Assembly (NCBI RefSeq): GCF_016597815.1
Contig: NZ_VCHA01000007.1
Location: 1 to 64,000 of the forward strand
DNA: 64,000 nucleotides
Direction: 5' to 3'
From: Marinobacter sp. DY40_1A1
GTDB taxonomy: Bacteria > Pseudomonadota > Gammaproteobacteria > Pseudomonadales > Oleiphilaceae
Position numbers and translations under genes: made by a program. The first letter of the stretch is position 1. Each line of letters opens with the position of its first letter. This document shows positions 50,820 to 64,000 of this stretch, in pieces. Under the pieces are notes generated by a model that did no database searches, was not told the DNA's origin, and saw only the letters and a program-made list of their open reading frames with translations.

Positions 50820-51188
50820 CTAGTCGATCAAGTGAGCTAACTCCCTCTCAAGAAGAACCTGATCCCCCAGATTTAATTCAACAAGACGCCTCAGATGAGT
50901 CGCGCTTTCCAAATCTATGTACTGACATTTGAAGCCCAGCCTGTGGGACTCGATGTGTTTTAGCTCAACCGCCATAACAATCCCCACCTTCTCCCCGTCA
51001 AGATGAATAACCACCTCGCAGGGTTGGTTCAAGGGCACATCCCACCCTTGTGGTCGTTTAACCAGAACCCCTTTCAGGGAGATATCCAGCACCTCGGTTG
51101 TCCACAGGCTTTCGAGGGCGTGAAGTTCGCACGGGGCATCAAAGCTTATGCGGTGGAACTTCCGTTTATCAGGCGCTTTGGTGGGCAA
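50820..51188 (-). CDS. Single-domain PilZ cyclic-di-GMP-binding protein
   Basis: 122-residue PilZ protein. The c-di-GMP motifs are present: RxxxR as R9-KFH-R13 and DxSxxG as D35-IS-LK-G40. The C-terminus LRRLVELNLGDQVLLEREL matches, from memory, that of the structurally known Pseudomonas PA4608, whose gene also neighbours radA (PA4609). It starts with TTG at 51188, supported by AGGAG 7 nt upstream. Residues fit a soluble receptor that passes the c-di-GMP signal to a partner, which is unknown. A striking palindrome overlaps its promoter. Confidence 0.92.
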   Translation of the reverse strand: MPTKAPDKRKFHRISFDAPCELHALESLWTTEVLDISLKGVLVKRPQGWDVPLNQPCEVVIHLDGEKVGIVMAVELKHIESHRLGFKCQYIDLESATHLRRLVELNLGDQVLLERELAHLID

Positions 51189-51205
51189 GGGACAGCTCCT
51201 TTATT

Positions 51206-51253
51206 GGCTATATCATCTGAGATGACTATAGCCCGATCGGTGTCAGGCATCCA
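51206..51253 (-). promoter_or_regulatory. Promoter and operator-like palindrome of the PilZ gene
   Basis: Minus strand: -35 TGGATG (51248-51253, 3 of 6), 17-bp spacer, -10 TATAGT (51225-51230, 5 of 6). A 28-bp near-perfect palindrome (51206-51233) covers the -10 and start region: GGCTATA and TATAGCC outer arms, TCATCT and AGATGA inner arms, with only one unpaired base and a one-base centre. It ends 5 bp before the AGGAG ribosome site. It could be a repressor site or an RNA hairpin that affects translation. Confidence 0.55.
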
Positions 51254-51271
51254 GACAGGCTCTATTTACTG

Positions 51272-51288
51272 AAACCGCCAAGGCGGGG
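51272..51288 (-). terminator. Possible weak terminator after the MFS gene
   Basis: Perfect 5-bp stem CCGCC / GGCGG (51275-51279 and 51282-51286) with a 2-nt loop, followed on the minus strand by only TTTC. Short stem and poor T run make it weak. Confidence 0.3.
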
Positions 51289-51295
51289 GAATGGA

Positions 51296-52576
51296 TTAAC
51301 AATCCTTCCCGCTTTCCTCTTGGCATCGTGGGTCGAGGTCTGTTGCCATGGGAGCGGCATCGGGAAGGGGAACGAATTTTTCCTTTTGTTCCATGGGGGC
51401 CGCTGGTCTCTTGTAGATGCGGATCAATACATACATGGCGTACATCAGAGCCACTGCCGATTCAAATACGAAGAAGCTGAAGGGGCCGGAGGCTGCCATA
51501 AGTCCAGCTGCGAGTAGTGGTCCGAGCGTTGCGCCTATAGAGTGGATCATCAGCAGGCGCCCGGATGCAGCAACGTAGTATCTGCGTTCGAGCCGGTCGA
51601 AGGTTTCTGCAACGCTGAGCGGATAGATGCTGCTCATTACACCACCAAAAAACAGAGCCAGAATCAGCAGCTTTGCAAAGGGTACTCCTGAAGCAAGCAG
51701 GCTCAGCAATACTGCCCAGGCACCACCAACCAGGATTAGAGCAATGGACATGACTAATCGCCGGTCTAGCCTGTCGGCCAGCATGCCTATGGGTAACTGG
51801 AACACCAGGCCGCCAAGCACGACCACGCTCATGAACATGGCGGATTCAGCCACGCTCAAACCGATCCTGCGTGCGAAGACTATGCCCAAGGCGTAAAAGG
51901 AGCCGATCAACACCCCTGACACCGCCGCGCCGACCATGCCAACCGGTGATGCTGCGTAGAGAGTTTTCAGGTTGAGTGCGCGGCTTTCGCTGAGATTTGG
52001 CTCACCCAAACTCGTCGTGGCAACGGGTATTAGCGACAAAACGATGAGAGCTGCCGCCAGCATGAAGAGATCAGGCGCTGCGGGATCTGCGAGGTTAACC
52101 ATTGTTTGGCCGGCAGCGATGGCCAGGTAATAAGCGAGCATATAAAAGCCGAGAACTCGCCCTCGGGTTTCGTTGCTGCTTTTGGTATTCAGCCAGCTTT
52201 CGATTGTGGCCGTTAGACCGGCTATACAGAAGCCGTTGATAATACGGAGAACGACCCATGCTGTGGGGTGGGTAAAGGCAGTGTAAGCCAGAGTGACTGC
52301 GGCTGTTAATGCAGCAAAGGCTGCAAATGCGCGAATGTGACCGATGCGAAGAATTATCCGTTTCCCGCGCAACCCCCCAAGCCCGAGGCCAAAATAGTAG
52401 GCCGCCATGATCGCCCCGATCAGGGCTATCGGGTAGCCTGCCGCTTCCATCCGGAACGGCAGAACAACACCAAGCAGGCTGTTGCCGGCAATCAGGGCGG
52501 CCGTACCGCCCAACAGGGGACGTACCGAGACAAGAATCTCGCTTACGCTTCGCACCATTGTCCGGTAGTCACCCAT
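51296..52576 (-). CDS. MFS transporter, YcaD-like
   Basis: Twelve-helix major facilitator transporter of 426 residues; substrate unknown. Typical MFS features include AAYYFGLGLGGLRGKRIILRIGH between helices 2 and 3 and QLPIGMLADRLDRRLVMS between helices 8 and 9. VLRIINGFCIAGLTATIESWLN is characteristic of the YcaD/YfkF branch. The C-terminal tail (about 30 residues) is charged and cytosolic. It follows hemE by 15 bp and is probably cotranscribed. Confidence 0.88.
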   Translation of the reverse strand: MGDYRTMVRSVSEILVSVRPLLGGTAALIAGNSLLGVVLPFRMEAAGYPIALIGAIMAAYYFGLGLGGLRGKRIILRIGHIRAFAAFAALTAAVTLAYTAFTHPTAWVVLRIINGFCIAGLTATIESWLNTKSSNETRGRVLGFYMLAYYLAIAAGQTMVNLADPAAPDLFMLAAALIVLSLIPVATTSLGEPNLSESRALNLKTLYAASPVGMVGAAVSGVLIGSFYALGIVFARRIGLSVAESAMFMSVVVLGGLVFQLPIGMLADRLDRRLVMSIALILVGGAWAVLLSLLASGVPFAKLLILALFFGGVMSSIYPLSVAETFDRLERRYYVAASGRLLMIHSIGATLGPLLAAGLMAASGPFSFFVFESAVALMYAMYVLIRIYKRPAAPMEQKEKFVPLPDAAPMATDLDPRCQEESGKDC

Positions 52577-52591
52577 TGGCTCAGCTCTTTT

Positions 52592-53656
52592 TTAGCTGTG
52601 GTATTCCGGGCTCAATTCAACAACGGCTTCAATGAAGGCTTTGGCGTTCTCGGGCTTCACTTCAGGAGTGATACCGTGCCCAAGGTTGAAGACGTGCCCG
52701 GGGCCTGAACCATAACGACGCAGGATGTCACCCACTTCCTCGCGGATCCGTGCCGGTGAAGCGTACAGCATAGTCGGGTCCATGTTACCCTGCAGAGCAA
52801 CACGGTCGCCTATACGGGCACGGGCGTCGCCGATATCCGTGGTCCAGTCCAGCCCAACAGCATCGGCTCCTGTATCTGCGATGGACTCCAGCCACTGACC
52901 ACCATTTTTGGTGAACAGAATCACTGGAACGCGGCGACCATCGTGTTCACGGATCAGGTTATCCACGATCTTCTGCATGTAATTCAGCGAGAACTCTTTA
53001 TAGGCCCAAGTGCTCAAGAGTCCGCCCCAGGTATCAAATATCTGAACAGCCTGGGCGCCTGCCTTAATCTGGCCATTGAGGTAATCAATTACGATATCGG
53101 CAAGCATGTCCAGCAGGCGGTGCATAACCTCAGGCTCGCTGTACATCAGTTTTTTGGCTTCGCGGAAGTCTTTGGAGGATCCGCCTTCAACCATGTAGGT
53201 TGCCAGTGTCCAGGGGCTTCCGGAGAATCCAATCAAAGGAACGCGGCCATTGAGCGCGCCACGGATGGTGGAGACTGCATTCATTACGTAGTCGAGGTCG
53301 GTTTCTGCCTTGATAGCTGGCAGGGCATCCAAGTCTGCTTTGGAGCGTATGGGGTGCTTGAACTTGGGGCCTTCACCCGTTTCAAAATACAACCCCAGGC
53401 CGAGAGCATCCGGAATGGTGAGAATATCCGAAAACAGAATCGCGGCGTCCAACGGAAAACGCTCAAGGGGCTGAAGTGTTACTTCACATGCCAGCGGCGT
53501 GTTCTTGCACAAGCTGAGGAAATCGCCAGCTTTCTCCCGGGTAGCACGATACTCGGGTAGATAGCGTCCGGCCTGGCGCATCATCCATACCGGGGTACGA
53601 TCAACAGGCTGGCGCATCAAGGCGCGCAGAAAGCGGTCATTCTTCAACTCGGTCAT
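52592..53656 (-). CDS. hemE: Uroporphyrinogen decarboxylase
   Basis: Removes four carboxyl groups from uroporphyrinogen III in heme synthesis. The 354 residues include the signature [31 protein letters not shown] with the catalytic Asp region, [17 protein letters not shown] and the C-terminal [24 protein letters not shown] lies 6 nt before the ATG. It lies downstream of gltBD, from which a terminator separates it; gltBD-hemE is a conserved neighbourhood. Confidence 0.97.
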   Translation of the reverse strand: MTELKNDRFLRALMRQPVDRTPVWMMRQAGRYLPEYRATREKAGDFLSLCKNTPLACEVTLQPLERFPLDAAILFSDILTIPDALGLGLYFETGEGPKFKHPIRSKADLDALPAIKAETDLDYVMNAVSTIRGALNGRVPLIGFSGSPWTLATYMVEGGSSKDFREAKKLMYSEPEVMHRLLDMLADIVIDYLNGQIKAGAQAVQIFDTWGGLLSTWAYKEFSLNYMQKIVDNLIREHDGRRVPVILFTKNGGQWLESIADTGADAVGLDWTTDIGDARARIGDRVALQGNMDPTMLYASPARIREEVGDILRRYGSGPGHVFNLGHGITPEVKPENAKAFIEAVVELSPEYHS

Positions 53657-53726
53657 AGGGATCCCAACGTTGTCTCTTTCAGATGGTCTTTGTAGAACGG
53701 ATGCAATGATACCCCGTTTATCATAA

Positions 53727-53762
53727 TAAAAAAGGCCGGCTTACCCTTAGTCAGCCGGCCTG
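53727..53762 (-). terminator. Rho-independent terminator after gltD
   Basis: Perfect 9-bp inverted repeat AGGCCGGCT / AGCCGGCCT (53733-53741 and 53753-53761), 11-nt loop, followed on the minus strand by a run of T (53728-53733). It ends the gltBD transcript 23 bp past the gltD stop. Confidence 0.88.
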
Positions 53763-53784
53763 TCGAGTCATGATACAGCCTTAA

Positions 53785-55221
<1,437 letters not shown>

Positions 55222-55293
55222 TCAATTTCGACAGGGGCTGCACCACTCGGCAACCCTGAACCCTCGCAAGTAACCAGATTAAAAACACAGCGC

Positions 55294-58200
55294 TTATTCA
55301 GGGCGCGCACGGGTACTTGCCAACAAGCTGCGCAAACTTGCAGCCTTGGGTTTCACCAGCCAGAAGCGGCCGATGTAGTCGTCGAAATCTTCAAGAATAT
55401 GCTCGGCCCAAACACTGCCGGTTTCCGATATGTGCTCACGAATCACGCTGCGCAGATGGTTGCGATAAGCTTCCATTTCTTCACGGGAAATACGCTGTAT
55501 TTCCACCAACTCGTGGTTGTATTTGTCTACAAACGTGTTGTCCATATCCAGCACATAGGCGAAGCCGCCCGTCATACCGGCACCAAAGTTGGGGCCTGTA
55601 GAACCCAACACGGTAACCAGTCCACCGGTCATATACTCACAGCAATGATCGCCGGCGCCCTCAACAACTGCATGGGCGCCAGAGTTGCGCACTGCGAATC
55701 GCTCACCGGCGGTGCCAGCCGCAAACAGTTTGCCGCCGGTGGCTCCGTAGAGGCAGGTGTTACCGATGATTGCGGTCTTCTGGGACTCGAAAACACTGCC
55801 GCGGGGTGGCTTGATGACCAGTTTGCCGCCAGTCATGCCTTTGCCCACATAGTCGTTAGCATCGCCCTCAAGAATCAGATTAAGCCCGCCAACGTTCCAG
55901 ACACCAAAGCTCTGGCCCGCAGTGCCCACAAGACCCAAGGTTATTGGCGCGTCTGCCATTCCCTGGTTGCCGTGCTTTGCCGCAATCTCACCGGCAATTC
56001 GCGCACCAATCGAGCGGTCGCAGTTAGTGACGCGATAATTCCAGGCACCACCGGTTTTGCCTTCAATGGCCGGAGCAATGGCTTTCAGCATCTCTTCCGC
56101 CAGCAAGCCCTGGTCGAATGGCACATTGCGCTCGATCTGGCAGGTTTGCGGCTTGTCCGCAGGAATGTGATCGTTAGACAGCAACCTAGAGAGGTCTAGC
56201 TGTTTCTGGCGCTCGGTATCGCCAGGCAAACGAACGAGAAGATCCGTTCGGCCTACAAGCTCTTCCAGCGTACGCACGCCCAACTTGGCCATCCACTCAC
56301 GGGTTTCTTCCGCGACAAAGCGGAAGAAGTTCATGGCCATTTCCACGGTGCCTTTGAAGTGCTCTTCCCGCAGGTGCTCGTTCTGGGTGGCAACACCGGT
56401 AGCACAGTTATTCAGGTGGCAGATGCGCAGGTACTTACAGCCCAAAGCCACCATGGGGGTGGTACCAAAGCCAAAGCTCTCGGCACCAAGAATAGCGGCC
56501 TTTACCACATCCAGGCCGGTTTTGATGCCGCCATCTGTTTGCAGCCGAATCTTTCCACGCAAGTCGTTGGCGCGCAGCGCTTGCTGGGTTTCGGTCAACC
56601 CCAGCTCCCACGGTGAGCCGGCATAGCGAATCGATGCCAGAGGGCTGGCCGCCGTGCCTCCGTCATAGCCGGATACGGTAATCAGGTCGGCGTAGGCCTT
56701 GGCTACACCTGCTGCAATGGTGCCAACACCCGGTTCTGAGACGAGTTTTACAGAGACCAGAGCTTGTGGATTAACCTGTTTGAGGTCAAAGATCAGCTGC
56801 GCCAGATCTTCAATGGAGTAGATATCGTGATGCGGCGGTGGCGATATCAAGGTAACGCCGGGCACAGAGTAGCGCAGTCGTGCGATCAACTGGTTGACCT
56901 TGCCACCGGGTAGCTGTCCACCCTCGCCTGGCTTGGCTCCCTGAGCAACCTTGATCTGCATAACATCGGCGCTGCGCAGATACTCTGCGGTTACACCAAA
57001 GCGGCCGGAGGCCACCTGCTTGATCTTAGAGCGCTTTATGGTGCCGTGGCGAACCGGGTCTTCACCGCCCTCACCGGAATTGGAACGGCCGCCAAGCGTG
57101 TTCATAGCCACGGCTAAAGCTTCATGAGCTTCTGGCGACAAGGCGCCAAGGGACATGGCAGCCGAGTCGAACCGGGGAAAGATTTGCTCCACTGGCTCAA
57201 CAGCTGAAAGCTCGATGGCTTCTATACCTTCACGAAACCCGAACAAATCCCTGATCGTCGCGACCGGGCGCTCATTGACCAGCGCCGCGTATTCTTTGTA
57301 ATGCCCGTAGCTGCCACTGGTTACCGCTTCCTGCAACTTGGTCACCACATCCGGGTTAAAGGCATGATACTCCTGCCCATGGATGTATTTCACCAAACCG
57401 CCCGGGGTGATGGGCTTGCGCGGCTTCCAAGCTGTCGCGGCCAACTGCTCCTGGTCTTGCTGCAAATCGAAAAAGCCTGCTCCCTGAATGCGGCACGGAA
57501 CGCCTTTGAAGCACAGATCTGCAACGTCATCAGCCAGACCAATAGCCTCAAAAAGCTGGGCGCCCCGATAAGAGGCAATGGTGGAAATGCCCATTTTGGA
57601 CAAGATCTTCAGCAGGCCCTTGTTGATCCCTTTGCGATAGTTGTTCTTCGCCTCGATAGGATCCATCAACAACTCGCCGGTGCGGATCAAATCATTCAGT
57701 ACCTGATATGCGAGGTAGGGATAAACCGCTGTAGCTCCAAAGCCCAACAGCACAGCAAAATGATGGGGGTCCCGCGCCCAGCCAGTTTCCACGATGATAT
57801 TGGAATCACAACGCAGACTCTTTCCGGACAGGTGGTGGTGAACCGCGCCTGTCGCCATCAATGAACTCACCGGCAGCTCGCCCTGCCTCAAATCCTTGTC
57901 TGAAAGAATAAGTAGCACCTTGCCGCTGCGAACAGCTTGCTCAGCCTCATCACAAATGCGGCGAATTGCCTGCTCAAGCCCCTGCTCCGGCAGGTAGTTC
58001 AAGGAAATCCGCGCCACGGCGAACCCCGGGCGCTCATTGTTGGCGATGCGAAGAAACTTGGCTGGAGACAAAACCGGTGTCGTCAGGATAATTCTGTCTG
58101 CATGCTCTGCGGTCTCCTCAAAGACATTACGCTCGGCACCCAGACAGGTTTCCAGCGACATCACAATGGCTTCGCGGAGGGGATCAATCGGCGGGTTGGT

Positions 58201-59742
58201 TACCTGTGCAAACTTCTGGCGAAAATAATCTGCCACGTGCCGAACCTTGCTGGACAATACCGCCATGGGCGTGTCGTCTCCCATGGACCCGACGGCTTCC
58301 TGGCCATTTTCCGCAAGTGGGCGAAGGATCTGGTCGCGCTCCTCATAAGACACCATAAACATTTTCTGGTGCACCAGAAGATCATCGGCATCCATCAACC
58401 GGAATTCCGGTGTCTCCTGGTTCAGTGTTGCCTCTACTCGCAGTGCATTTTCACGCAGCCAACGCCTGTAGGGCTGAGCCGTTTTGAGCCGCTGATCGAT
58501 ATCCCGGGTGTGCAACACTTCTCCGGTTTCCGTATCAATTGCCAACATCTGCCCGGGGCCTACCCGGCCTTTGGCGACCACGTCCTTTGGCTGGTAACCG
58601 TAGGTACCAATCTCTGACGCCAGGGTAATGAAATCATCCTTGGTAACTACCCAGCGCGCCGGCCTCAAACCATTTCTGTCCAGCATGCACACAGCGTAAC
58701 GGCCATCCGACATAACCAGTCCGGCAGGGCCATCCCAAGGTTCCATGTGCATGGAGTTGTATTCGTAAAAGGCCCGCAATTCCGAATCCATGGTATCGAC
58801 GTTCTGCCAGGCCGGTGGAATCATCATGCGCGCAGCCCGGAACAGGTCCACGCCGCCTGCCAGCAGAATCTCCAGCATATTGTCCATGCTTGAGGAATCA
58901 GAACCGGCAAGGTTCACAAGAGGCTGCAGTGTTTTCAGATCCGGCAGGTTTGGCGAGCTGAACTTGGCGGCACGAGCAATAGCCCAATTCCGGTTGCCGT
59001 CGATGGTGTTAATTTCACCATTGTGGGCCAGAAAACGAAACGGCTGAGCCAAGGGCCAGAGTGGCATGGTATTGGTGGAGAAGCGCTGGTGAAACACGCA
59101 TATGGCTGTAGCGAATTCGGGATCACCCAGATCCTTATAGAAGTTCGCCAGATCCGCCGGCATCATCAGCCCTTTATAGGCAAGGGTGCGATGGGAGAGA
59201 CTGCAGATATAGAACTCGGAATCATCCGCCATATCCCGCTCGGCATGGCGGCGCCCAACAAACAGGCTAATGGCAAATTCCTGCTCTGACTTGCCTGCAG
59301 GCGTTACGAAAACCTGCTCTATACGGGGCATGCAATCCAAAGCCATTGGCCCAAGACAGCCGTCATCTACTGGCACTTCCCGCCAGCCCATAACTTCAAG
59401 GCCTTGGTCGGCCAGACACTTTTCCAGAACTAATCGGCCTTTTGCAGCTTTATCGGCATCCTGACTCAGAAACACCTGGCCTACGGCGAATAAGCCTTTG
59501 GGCTCTTGGCCGAATGCTTTTTTGGCCGCTTTCTTCAGAAAAGCTTGAGGACTTTGTATCAGGAGGCCGCAACCGTCACCGGTTTTGCCATCGGCCGCAA
59601 TACCACCTCTGTGTGTCATGCAGGTGAGCGATTCTATGGCTGTTTGCAGCAGTTTGTGACTGACCTCGCCTTTCATGTGGGCGATTAGTCCAAACCCGCA
59701 GTTATCTTTGAACTCGTCGGGGTGATACAGACCTGATTTCAT
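55294..59742 (-). CDS. gltB: Glutamate synthase (NADPH) large subunit
   Basis: Alpha subunit of GOGAT: transfers the glutamine amide to 2-oxoglutarate, yielding two glutamates. The 1482 residues have an N-terminal glutaminase with the nucleophilic Cys15 in [13 protein letters not shown] (exposed after propeptide removal), a central domain, an FMN-binding synthase domain with [14 protein letters not shown] and [12 protein letters not shown], the 3Fe-4S Cys in [12 protein letters not shown], and a C-terminal beta-helix ([12 protein letters not shown]). GAGGG lies 6 nt before the ATG. It heads gltBD, with a promoter at 59835-59863. Confidence 0.98.
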   Translation of the reverse strand: MKSGLYHPDEFKDNCGFGLIAHMKGEVSHKLLQTAIESLTCMTHRGGIAADGKTGDGCGLLIQSPQAFLKKAAKKAFGQEPKGLFAVGQVFLSQDADKAAKGRLVLEKCLADQGLEVMGWREVPVDDGCLGPMALDCMPRIEQVFVTPAGKSEQEFAISLFVGRRHAERDMADDSEFYICSLSHRTLAYKGLMMPADLANFYKDLGDPEFATAICVFHQRFSTNTMPLWPLAQPFRFLAHNGEINTIDGNRNWAIARAAKFSSPNLPDLKTLQPLVNLAGSDSSSMDNMLEILLAGGVDLFRAARMMIPPAWQNVDTMDSELRAFYEYNSMHMEPWDGPAGLVMSDGRYAVCMLDRNGLRPARWVVTKDDFITLASEIGTYGYQPKDVVAKGRVGPGQMLAIDTETGEVLHTRDIDQRLKTAQPYRRWLRENALRVEATLNQETPEFRLMDADDLLVHQKMFMVSYEERDQILRPLAENGQEAVGSMGDDTPMAVLSSKVRHVADYFRQKFAQVTNPPIDPLREAIVMSLETCLGAERNVFEETAEHADRIILTTPVLSPAKFLRIANNERPGFAVARISLNYLPEQGLEQAIRRICDEAEQAVRSGKVLLILSDKDLRQGELPVSSLMATGAVHHHLSGKSLRCDSNIIVETGWARDPHHFAVLLGFGATAVYPYLAYQVLNDLIRTGELLMDPIEAKNNYRKGINKGLLKILSKMGISTIASYRGAQLFEAIGLADDVADLCFKGVPCRIQGAGFFDLQQDQEQLAATAWKPRKPITPGGLVKYIHGQEYHAFNPDVVTKLQEAVTSGSYGHYKEYAALVNERPVATIRDLFGFREGIEAIELSAVEPVEQIFPRFDSAAMSLGALSPEAHEALAVAMNTLGGRSNSGEGGEDPVRHGTIKRSKIKQVASGRFGVTAEYLRSADVMQIKVAQGAKPGEGGQLPGGKVNQLIARLRYSVPGVTLISPPPHHDIYSIEDLAQLIFDLKQVNPQALVSVKLVSEPGVGTIAAGVAKAYADLITVSGYDGGTAASPLASIRYAGSPWELGLTETQQALRANDLRGKIRLQTDGGIKTGLDVVKAAILGAESFGFGTTPMVALGCKYLRICHLNNCATGVATQNEHLREEHFKGTVEMAMNFFRFVAEETREWMAKLGVRTLEELVGRTDLLVRLPGDTERQKQLDLSRLLSNDHIPADKPQTCQIERNVPFDQGLLAEEMLKAIAPAIEGKTGGAWNYRVTNCDRSIGARIAGEIAAKHGNQGMADAPITLGLVGTAGQSFGVWNVGGLNLILEGDANDYVGKGMTGGKLVIKPPRGSVFESQKTAIIGNTCLYGATGGKLFAAGTAGERFAVRNSGAHAVVEGAGDHCCEYMTGGLVTVLGSTGPNFGAGMTGGFAYVLDMDNTFVDKYNHELVEIQRISREEMEAYRNHLRSVIREHISETGSVWAEHILEDFDDYIGRFWLVKPKAASLRSLLASTRARPE

Positions 59743-59834
59743 AAGCGCCCTCTTGCATATTTATGCATCTTTATCGGCGACTTTGCACCAAAAAAGTGCA
59801 CAAAATCCGCCGACGCTAAAAAAATGGGGCAGCG

Positions 59835-59863
59835 ATTATACGCACGTAAAAATACGTACACAA
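59835..59863 (-). promoter_or_regulatory. Promoter of gltBD
   Basis: Minus strand: -35 TTGTGT (59858-59863), 17-bp spacer, -10 TATAAT (59835-59840, perfect), with AT-rich sequence upstream (59864-59890). Start near 59828 and a leader of about 85 nt. A perfect palindrome TGCATA-TT-TATGCA (59754-59767) lies just before the ribosome site in that leader. Confidence 0.65.
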
Positions 59864-59952
59864 ACACATTTTATTTTATATTTTCTGAAAGGAAACAGAG
59901 CAGTTAAACTTTTCTCTTAAGAAACAGGAAGTTGCCCTGTGCTATCGGCAGG

Positions 59953-61377
<1,425 letters not shown>

Positions 61378-61412
61378 AAAAGACCCCTACCGTTCAATGT
61401 TACGCGCCCCGC

Positions 61413-62510
61413 TCAGTTATCCTGATAACAAAAGGCGTTTAGTGTTGCCTTAAGATTTTCTGGAGAGGCTTCGGATGTGACTTCCGCCTCTCCGACAGCC
61501 TTAAGCAACACCAACCTCAACTTGCCATCAACATTCTTTTTGTCGACCGCCATAAGGCTCATAAAGTCCGCAGGCGTCATTTGTTCGGGCGGCTGCGAAG
61601 GAAGCCCTGCTTTGAGAACGATGCGCACAACCCGGTCATAATCAGCCCGGCTTATCGATCCCTCACGTAAAGACAAGTCGGCAGCCATTATCATGCCAGT
61701 GCCTACAGCCTCTCCATGAAGCCAGTTGCCATAGCCGGCGAAGGTCTCAATCGCATGGCCAAATGTGTGACCAAGATTCAGCGTAGCTCGAATTCCACTT
61801 TCCCGTTCATCCTGACCGACCACATCTGCCTTGCACGCGCATGAGCGAAATATAGCTTCTCCCAGAGCCTCGCTGTCAAAAGCGACCAGCTGGCCCATTG
61901 CCTGCTCCAGCCAATCAAGAAAAGCAGTATCGCGAATAAGCCCATATTTAATGACCTCTGCAAGGCCAGCAGACACCTCCCTCGGCGGTAAGGTTTGCAG
62001 CGAATCTGTATCAATCAGCACCACTTCCGGCTGATGAAATGCACCAACCATGTTCTTCCCGAGCGGATGGTTAATTCCGGTTTTTCCACCCACGGATGAA
62101 TCCACCTGGGACAGCAGCGTAGTGGGAATTTGTATGAATGGAACACCTCTCTGATAGCAGGCAGCTGCGAATCCTGTCATATCGCCGATTACACCACCAC
62201 CGAGTGCCACCAACGTAGTTTTACGGGTGTGCTGATTTTCCAGAAGGGCATCAAATATCAAATTCAGCGTTTGCCAGTCTTTATGCTTTTCACCATCAGG
62301 GAGTACTAAAGCATCTATTGTCTTTCCGGGAAAACTGGCTTTGGCTTTCTCCAGATACATGGGGGCAACCACATCGTTGGTTACGATCATTACCTGGGAT
62401 CCGCCAACGTAGCCTGAAAGATCAAACTCACCCAGCATGCCTTTACCGATCATTATCGGATAACTACGCTCACCCAACTCAACCTGAAGTTCGTGAAGCA
62501 GCTTATACAT
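61413..62510 (-). CDS. aroB: 3-dehydroquinate synthase
   Basis: Second step of the shikimate pathway (NAD and metal-dependent). The 365 residues have [50 protein letters not shown] and the metal ligands in [12 protein letters not shown]. The start overlaps the aroK 3' end by 8 bp, giving coupling. aroK-aroB-damX is the conserved order. It is separated from the DamX-like gene by 35 bp. Confidence 0.97.
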   Translation of the reverse strand: MYKLLHELQVELGERSYPIMIGKGMLGEFDLSGYVGGSQVMIVTNDVVAPMYLEKAKASFPGKTIDALVLPDGEKHKDWQTLNLIFDALLENQHTRKTTLVALGGGVIGDMTGFAAACYQRGVPFIQIPTTLLSQVDSSVGGKTGINHPLGKNMVGAFHQPEVVLIDTDSLQTLPPREVSAGLAEVIKYGLIRDTAFLDWLEQAMGQLVAFDSEALGEAIFRSCACKADVVGQDERESGIRATLNLGHTFGHAIETFAGYGNWLHGEAVGTGMIMAADLSLREGSISRADYDRVVRIVLKAGLPSQPPEQMTPADFMSLMAVDKKNVDGKLRLVLLKAVGEAEVTSEASPENLKATLNAFCYQDN

Positions 62511-63069
62511 GATTGCGACCCTCCTTTCGCACCTGCCTTTGTTGTCGCGGTGTTTTTGGGTTTATGCGATTAACAAGCTGCCGCACTACAAGACGGGGAC
62601 TCTTACGGTCCGTGTGCATAATAATGTCTGCCAGCTCGGTATATAAGGGGTCCCGAACCGCAAACAAAGTCCGCAAAACACCTTCGGGATCATCATTCTG
62701 CAGCAAAGGCCGATTCCGGTCTTTGCGTGTGCGCTCTACCTGCTGCTCTATGGATGTTCTCAGGTAGACAACCACTGAATGTTTTTTCAGGAGAGCGTGA
62801 TTTTCAGGGCGCATTACAGCCCCACCACCGGTAGCAAGTACCGTCTCAGGCTCAGCCGCAAGCTCTTCCAGCATCGCCGTTTCACGCTGCCGAAAACCCT
62901 CTTCCCCTTCTACATCGAATATCCAGGGAATATTTGCTCCACAACGCTCTTCTATGATCCGGTCAGTATCAAGAAACCTGTACCCCATCTCCCGGGCAAG
63001 CATACGGCCAATCGTACTTTTACCTGCGCCCATGGGGCCAATCAGGACTATGCGTTTGGGCAAAGACAT
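62503..63069 (-). CDS. aroK: Shikimate kinase
   Basis: Phosphorylates shikimate. The 188 residues have Walker [10 protein letters not shown], the shikimate-binding [11 protein letters not shown] and [12 protein letters not shown], the lid with RNRPLL, and an Arg/Lys-rich C-terminal tail of about 15 residues. It follows pilQ after a strong terminator, so the aro genes probably have their own promoter near 63070-63160, not clearly seen. Confidence 0.97.
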   Translation of the reverse strand: MSLPKRIVLIGPMGAGKSTIGRMLAREMGYRFLDTDRIIEERCGANIPWIFDVEGEEGFRQRETAMLEELAAEPETVLATGGGAVMRPENHALLKKHSVVVYLRTSIEQQVERTRKDRNRPLLQNDDPEGVLRTLFAVRDPLYTELADIIMHTDRKSPRLVVRQLVNRINPKTPRQQRQVRKEGRNHV

Positions 63070-63159
63070 AACTTCCGCTCAATAATGTTCAGGCGCGTGA
63101 GAATATCACAGGGCTGAAGATTGCATAAGCTTCGCCTGGGATCTCAGGTTTTCAGACAC

Positions 63160-63190
63160 AAAAAAGCCGCCGGTTTACCGCGGCGGCTTT
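63160..63190 (-). terminator. Rho-independent terminator after pilQ
   Basis: Perfect 9-bp inverted repeat AAGCCGCCG / CGGCGGCTT (63164-63172 and 63181-63189), 8-nt loop, followed on the minus strand by T5-6. It lies 15 bp past the pilQ stop. Confidence 0.9.
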
Positions 63191-63204
63191 GCTGCTGACC
63201 CCTG

Positions 63205-64000
63205 TTACTGAATCAGGTCGTTCTTGATGATCTTCGGCGTGATGAAGATCAAGAGTTCACTACGGAGTTCGGTTACTTCCGTCCGCTTGAAAAGACGGCC
63301 CAGGTAGGGAATATCACCCAGGAATGGTGTTTTTGTGACCGTGGTTGAGTTGGTGGACTCAAAAATCCCTCCAAGCACAATTGTTTCACCATTGCCCACA
63401 AGCACCTGCGTTGTAATGGAGTTGGTATTAATCGCCGGACCCGCGTCAGTATCTTCGCCTCGGGAATCCTGATTAACCTCAAGGTCCATTATGATCTTGT
63501 CGTCAGGGGTGATCTGAGGAGTGACCTCTAGCGACAGCACCGCCTCTTTGAATGAAGTGCTGGTTGCACCGCTGCTGGAAGCTTCCTGATATGGAATTTC
63601 CTGACCCGACTTGATGGAAGCCGTCTGACGATCTGCAGTTACCACGCGTGGCTGCGAGACCACCTCGGCCTGACCGTCACTTTCAAAAGCGGACAACTCC
63701 ATATCAATCAAGAAGTCCGTACCAATGTAACCAAAGGCTAGCGACCCTGCCGGGGAACGAATAGTGCCCAGGTCTACGTTAAGGTCAGACGGGAAGCCAA
63801 GAGCGCCGCTGCCGGCAATCGAGCTCAAGCCACCCTGTGAGCCGCCGACTACAACATTATTGATTCCACTGTTTGCATTACCCCGGCCTGCTGCACCCCA
63901 GCGCACACCAAGCTCTTGAGCAACGTTATTCTGAGCGCGAACAATGCGAGCTTCGATGGAAACCTGACGAACCGTTATGTCCCAAGTCGAAACAAGACGA
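63205..64000 (-). CDS. pilQ: Type IV pilus secretin PilQ, C-terminal part (cut by window edge)
   Basis: Outer-membrane ring through which the pilus leaves the cell. Only the last 265 or so residues are in the window; the frame stays open to the right edge. Visible are VSIEARIVRAQNNVAQELGV at the start, the secretin core VVTADRQTASIKSGQEIPYQ and LEVTPQITPDDKIIMDLEV, and the end GGIFESTNSTTVTKTPFLGD, IPYLGRLFKRTE and ELLIFITPKII, typical of PilQ/GspD. It is the last gene of the presumed pilMNOPQ operon and neighbours aroK as in Pseudomonas. The window thus holds two separate pilus loci about 40 kb apart. Confidence 0.95.
   Translation of the reverse strand, partial: RLVSTWDITVRQVSIEARIVRAQNNVAQELGVRWGAAGRGNANSGINNVVVGGSQGGLSSIAGSGALGFPSDLNVDLGTIRSPAGSLAFGYIGTDFLIDMELSAFESDGQAEVVSQPRVVTADRQTASIKSGQEIPYQEASSSGATSTSFKEAVLSLEVTPQITPDDKIIMDLEVNQDSRGEDTDAGPAINTNSITTQVLVGNGETIVLGGIFESTNSTTVTKTPFLGDIPYLGRLFKRTEVTELRSELLIFITPKIIKNDLIQ

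Overview
The window is a gammaproteobacterial chromosome segment. Gene content and order point to a Marinobacter-like marine bacterium. The evidence is a wax-ester synthase/DGAT gene, a Pseudomonas-type arrangement of pilSR, minor pilins, ispH, lspA, ileS, ribF, murJ, rpsT, proB, obgE, rpmA, rplU and ispB, and a pilQ-aroK-aroB-damX-gltB-gltD-hemE run. The genus is inferred from these features, not from a database search. Coding density is high and almost every gene is a conserved core gene. I found no tRNA, rRNA body, insertion sequence, prophage, CRISPR array or defence island.

Layout. Bases 1-347 hold the leader and two tandem promoters of a ribosomal RNA operon that runs off the left edge on the minus strand. 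Next come pssA, ilvC, ilvN and ilvB (minus; branched-chain amino acid and phospholipid synthesis), a DUF4124 envelope protein (plus), and clpB, pgeF and rluD (minus) with a heat-shock promoter before clpB. bamD (plus) and nadE (minus) follow. The type IV pilus block (12.8-23.3 kb) has pilS-pilR-fimT on plus facing an opposed operon fimU-pilV-pilW-pilX-pilY1-pilY2-pilE on minus. From 23.4 to 30.8 kb lies a minus-strand housekeeping run: murJ, then ribF-ileS-lspA-fkpB-ispH behind their own promoter. rpsT (plus) meets proB, obgE, rpmA and rplU (minus), and rplU is back-to-back with ispB.

The least conserved stretch is 35.8-40.6 kb: a glutathionyl-hydroquinone reductase with a divergent LysR regulator, the wax-ester synthase/DGAT, a DUF2057-like lipoprotein and a small DUF6316-like protein. 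The minus-strand chain pgpA-thiL-nusB-ribH-ribBA-ribD-nrdR-glyA (40.7-47.3 kb) joins riboflavin, thiamine, phospholipid and one-carbon metabolism. It lacks ribE, and its RibA half looks inactive. ettA and radA (plus) face a PilZ protein, an MFS transporter and hemE (minus). Glutamate synthase gltB/gltD, a DamX-like SPOR protein, aroB, aroK and the 3' end of pilQ complete the window.

The most unusual signals are short ones: a nine-base tandem repeat that lengthens the PilE prepilin leader, a six-base repeat making a Pro-Glu linker in the DamX-like protein, a large palindromic element after radA, an operator-like palindrome over the pilZ-gene promoter, a 10-bp inverted repeat at the ilvB promoter, the inverted orientation of the minor-pilin operon, and the missing riboflavin synthase gene.
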